Shown here: piece after piece, positions 60,946 through 64,000 of the stretch
Position numbering within the stretch: position 1 is the first letter of the stretch
How the letters are laid out: each line of letters starts with the position of its first letter
NCBI GenBank assembly: GCA_963210315.1
Contig: OY723249.1
Coordinates: 310,001 to 374,000 of the forward strand
From: Rhynchopus euleeides
Taxonomy: Eukaryota; Euglenozoa; Diplonemea; Diplonemida; Diplonemidae
Length of the DNA stretch: 64,000 nt
Direction: 5' to 3'
Made by a program: the position numbers and the translations under genes
Notes under the pieces: model-generated
What the model saw: only the letters and a program-made list of their open reading frames with translations
The model's database searches: none
Told to the model about the DNA's origin: nothing

Positions 60946-63900
60946 TCAGTCAATGAGGAGAACTTCTTCGGACAAGTCACCAGAAGGGAGGCCCTGTGAC
61001 AGTCGGTTCGCGTGAAGACGACGAACAACACCAACACAGAGAACACCAACAACGACAAACAGAACAGGGAGGATGAAGGAAGAAGCAGAGACTGAATGAT
61101 GGAGGCGCACAGCGGCAGAAGTCACACCTGAGGAAGAGGAGGGCTGCGACTGGCTCAGTGCTGCTTCAAGAGACGCAACGGGTGCAGGAACGCACAGCAC
61201 CTCGGGAACATGTCCAGAGAAGGACAGCACGCCACACTGCTCCTTGTAGCCGTACCCAACATACACCATGCCCGGCTTCGCGTACCCAACCATCTCCCAC
61301 ACCCCAATGCGACTGCACAGCTCCTCCTGGCACAGTGTGACGTTCTCAGAGCTCGCGAGGATGGTGCCTGCAGGACACGAACCAGTCTCCAACGTGATGG
61401 CACTGCAGTTCTCAGAGGGCGGTGTTGGAGGAGGCTCGTCGCCAGGAACGCAGACCACGTCGCCAGGTGTGCCGTAGTAAGTCTGCACGCCACAGTGCTG
61501 TGCGTACCCGGACCCAACAAACGCCACATTCGGCTCGTCGAACCTAACCATCTGCCATGTGTCAATTATACTGCACAGCTGCTCTTGGCACAGTGTGACG
61601 TTCTCAGAGCTTGCGAGAATGTAGCCTGCAGCACATGACGGGCCGGACACAACCGCAATGGCACTGCAGGTCTCAGAGGGCGGTGTTGGAGGAGGTTCGT
61701 CGCCAGGAACACACAGCACCTCGCCAGGTGTGCCATAGTATGACTGCACGCCACAGTGCTGGGCGTATCCGTACCCAACAAACGTCACATTCGGCTCGTC
61801 GAACCCAACCAGCTGCCATGCGTCAATACGCCCGCACAGCTCCTCCTGGCACAGTGTGACGTTCTCATAGCTCGCGAGGATGGTGCCTGCAGGACACGAG
61901 CTGCGCTGCACAGTGATGGCACTGCACTCTCTTGAGGACGGTACCGGGGTTGGAGGTGTCGGGGGTTTCTCGCCAGGAACACACAGCACCTCGCCAGGTG
62001 TGCCGTAGTAAGTCTGCACGCCACAGTGCTGGGCGTATCCGTACCCAACAAACGTCACATTCGGCTCGTCGAACCCAACCATCTGCCATGCGTCAATGCA
62101 GCGACACAGCTCCTCCTGGCACAGTGTGACGTTCTCATAGCTCGCGAGGATGGTGCCTGCAGGACACGAGCTGCGCTGCACAGTCATGGCACTGCACTCT
62201 CTTGAGGGCGGTACCGGGGTTGGAGGTGTCGGGGGTTTCTCGCCAGGAGCACACAGCACCCTCCCAGGTGTGCCAAAGTAAGACTGCACGCCGCAGTGCA
62301 GGTCGTAGCCGTTCCCAACAACCACCCTGTTCTTCTCGTCGAATCCAACCATCTCCCACGTCTCAAGTCGACTGCACAGCTCCTCCTGGCACAGTGTGAC
62401 GTTCTCATAGCTCGCGAGGATGGTGCCTGCAGGACATGAGCCAGTCTCCACAGTGATGGCACTGCAGTTCTCAGAGGGCGGTGTTGGAGGAGGTTCGTCG
62501 CCAGGAACACACAGCACCTCGCCAGGTGTGCCGTAGTAAGTCTGCACGCCACAGTGCTGGGCGTATCCGTACCCAACAAACGTCACATTCGGCTCGTCGA
62601 ACCCAACCATCTGCCATGCGTCAATGCAGCGACACAGCTCCTCCTGGCACAGTGTGACGTTCTCATAGCTCGCGAGGATGGTGCCTGCAGGACACGAGCT
62701 GCGCTGCACAGTCATGGCACTGCACTCTCTTGAGGGCGGTACCGGGGTTGGAGGTGTCGGGGGTTTCTCGCCAGGAGCACACAGCACCCTCCCAGGTGTG
62801 CCAAAGTAAGACTGCACGCCGCAGTGCAGGTCGTAGCCGTTCCCAACAACCACCCTGTTCTTCTCGTCGAATCCAACCATCTCCCACGTCTCAAGTCGAC
62901 TGCACAGCTCCTCCTGGCACAGTGTGACGTTCTCATAGCTCGCGAGGATGGTGCCTGCAGGACATGAGCCAGTCTCCACAGTGATGGCACTGCAGTTCTC
63001 AGATGGCGGTGTTGGAGGAGGTTCGTCGCCAGGAACACACAGCACCTCGCCAGGTGTGCCGTAGTAAGTCTGCACGCCACAGTGCTGGGCGTATCCGTAC
63101 CCAACAAACGTCACATTCGGCTCGTCGAACCCAACCATCTGCCATGCGTCAATGCGGCGACACAGCTCCTCCTGGCACAGTGTGACGTTCTCATAGCTCG
63201 CGAGGAGGGTGCCTGCAGGACACGAGCTGCGCTGCACAGTGATGGCACTGCACTCTCTTGAGGGCGGTACCGGGGTTGGAGGTGTCGGGGGTTTCTCGCC
63301 AGGAACACACAGCACCCTCCCAGGTGTGCCAAAATATGACTGCACGCCGCAGTGCAGGTCGTAGCCGTTCCCAACAACCACCCTGTTCTTCTCGTCGAAT
63401 CCAACCATCTCCCACGTCTCAAGACGACTGCACAGCTCCTCCTGGCACAGTGTGACGTTCTCATAGCTCGCGAGGATGGTGCCTGCAGGACAGGACCCAG
63501 TTTCCACTGTGAGCGCAGTGCAGTTCTCAGAGGGCGGTGTTGGAGGAGGTTCGTCGCCAGGAACACACAGCACCTCGCCAGGTGTGCCATAGTAAGTCTG
63601 CACGCCACAGTGCTGGTCGTATCCGTACCCAACAAACGTCACATTCGGCTCGTCGAACCCAACCAGCTGCCATGCGTCAATACGCCCGCACAGCTCCTCC
63701 TGGCACAGTGTGACGTTCTCATAGCTCGCGAGGATGGTGCCTGCAGGACAGGACCCAGTTTCCACTGTGAGCGCAGTGCAGTCTTCAGAGGGCGGTGTTG
63801 GAGGAGGTTCGTCGCCAGGAACACACAGCACCTCGCCAGGTGTTCCATAGTAAGTCTGCACGCCACAGTGCTGGTCGTATCCGTACCCAACAAACGTCAC

Positions 63901-64000
63901 ATTCGGCTCGTCGAACCCAACCATCTGCCATGCGTCAATGCGGCGACACAGCTCCTCCTGGCACAGTGTGACGTTCTCATAGCTCGCGAGGATGGTGCCT
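60946..64000 (-). CDS. Secreted/membrane-anchored Cys-rich repeat protein, copy 3 (5' end beyond the window)
   Basis: The frame is open from the right edge to the stop at 60946. Ten full repeats and part of another, the Ser-rich stalk, the membrane helix and the EEVLLID tail are visible. Relative to copy 2, one DAWQ/ETWE pair (528 bp) is missing from the middle, so the full gene probably has 14 repeats if its 5' part is the same. The CRCIDAW variant of copy 2 occurs here twice, showing spread of a variant within the repeats. Confidence 0.9.
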   Translation of the reverse strand, partial: GTILASYENVTLCQEELCRRIDAWQMVGFDEPNVTFVGYGYDQHCGVQTYYGTPGEVLCVPGDEPPPTPPSEDCTALTVETGSCPAGTILASYENVTLCQEELCGRIDAWQLVGFDEPNVTFVGYGYDQHCGVQTYYGTPGEVLCVPGDEPPPTPPSENCTALTVETGSCPAGTILASYENVTLCQEELCSRLETWEMVGFDEKNRVVVGNGYDLHCGVQSYFGTPGRVLCVPGEKPPTPPTPVPPSRECSAITVQRSSCPAGTLLASYENVTLCQEELCRRIDAWQMVGFDEPNVTFVGYGYAQHCGVQTYYGTPGEVLCVPGDEPPPTPPSENCSAITVETGSCPAGTILASYENVTLCQEELCSRLETWEMVGFDEKNRVVVGNGYDLHCGVQSYFGTPGRVLCAPGEKPPTPPTPVPPSRECSAMTVQRSSCPAGTILASYENVTLCQEELCRCIDAWQMVGFDEPNVTFVGYGYAQHCGVQTYYGTPGEVLCVPGDEPPPTPPSENCSAITVETGSCPAGTILASYENVTLCQEELCSRLETWEMVGFDEKNRVVVGNGYDLHCGVQSYFGTPGRVLCAPGEKPPTPPTPVPPSRECSAMTVQRSSCPAGTILASYENVTLCQEELCRCIDAWQMVGFDEPNVTFVGYGYAQHCGVQTYYGTPGEVLCVPGEKPPTPPTPVPSSRECSAITVQRSSCPAGTILASYENVTLCQEELCGRIDAWQLVGFDEPNVTFVGYGYAQHCGVQSYYGTPGEVLCVPGDEPPPTPPSETCSAIAVVSGPSCAAGYILASSENVTLCQEQLCSIIDTWQMVRFDEPNVAFVGSGYAQHCGVQTYYGTPGDVVCVPGDEPPPTPPSENCSAITLETGSCPAGTILASSENVTLCQEELCSRIGVWEMVGYAKPGMVYVGYGYKEQCGVLSFSGHVPEVLCVPAPVASLEAALSQSQPSSSSGVTSAAVRLHHSVSASSFILPVLFVVVGVLCVGVVRRLHANRLSQGLPSGDLSEEVLLID

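Overview
The window is from a eukaryotic nuclear genome, most likely a GC-rich protist or alga. The evidence is degenerate TTAGGG/CCCTAA telomere-type arrays, several spliced genes, a non-LTR retrotransposon, and many terminal-inverted-repeat DNA transposons with TA or 8-bp target duplications. The exact lineage cannot be told from the sequence. Very little looks like host housekeeping sequence.

Layout. Bases 1-695 are the 5' part of a minus-strand gene for a secreted, Cys-rich repeat protein (copy 0). Bases 696-26531 form a 25.8-kb spacer packed with nested transposons. These include an intact pogo-like DNA transposon (1651-6078) whose protein joins a Ulp1-type cysteine protease to a DDD transposase. 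They also include a pair of matching TA-flanked termini 19.1 kb apart (6169-25299), small MITE families nested in one another, two hAT-like elements with perfect 8-bp target duplications, a TIR element carrying a spliced minus-strand gene (10080-12449), and a very large retrotransposon ORF (17081-24655). From 26.5 kb to the end the window is a tandem array of about 17-kb units, nearly identical where compared. Stop codons of the surface-protein gene fall at 26532, 43442 and 60946. Each unit holds the repeat-protein gene on the minus strand, a 21-bp minisatellite, blocks of TTCGCGCGAA palindromes, a TIR element with a spliced gene broken by a MITE, small putative exons, a TA-flanked 568-bp element, a 1.15-kb foldback element and 3.1-3.6 kb of degenerate, head-to-head telomere-like repeats.

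The repeat protein has a signal peptide, 12 or 16 (third copy probably 14) domains of about 88 residues with six Cys and N-glycosylation sequons, Pro-rich linkers, and one C-terminal membrane helix with a short tail. It is therefore most likely a cell-surface protein. Copies differ by whole 528-bp repeat pairs, which points to ongoing unequal recombination, and the neighbouring telomere-like arrays may contribute. Annotated introns are extremely short (31, 31, 31, 32 and 39 nt).
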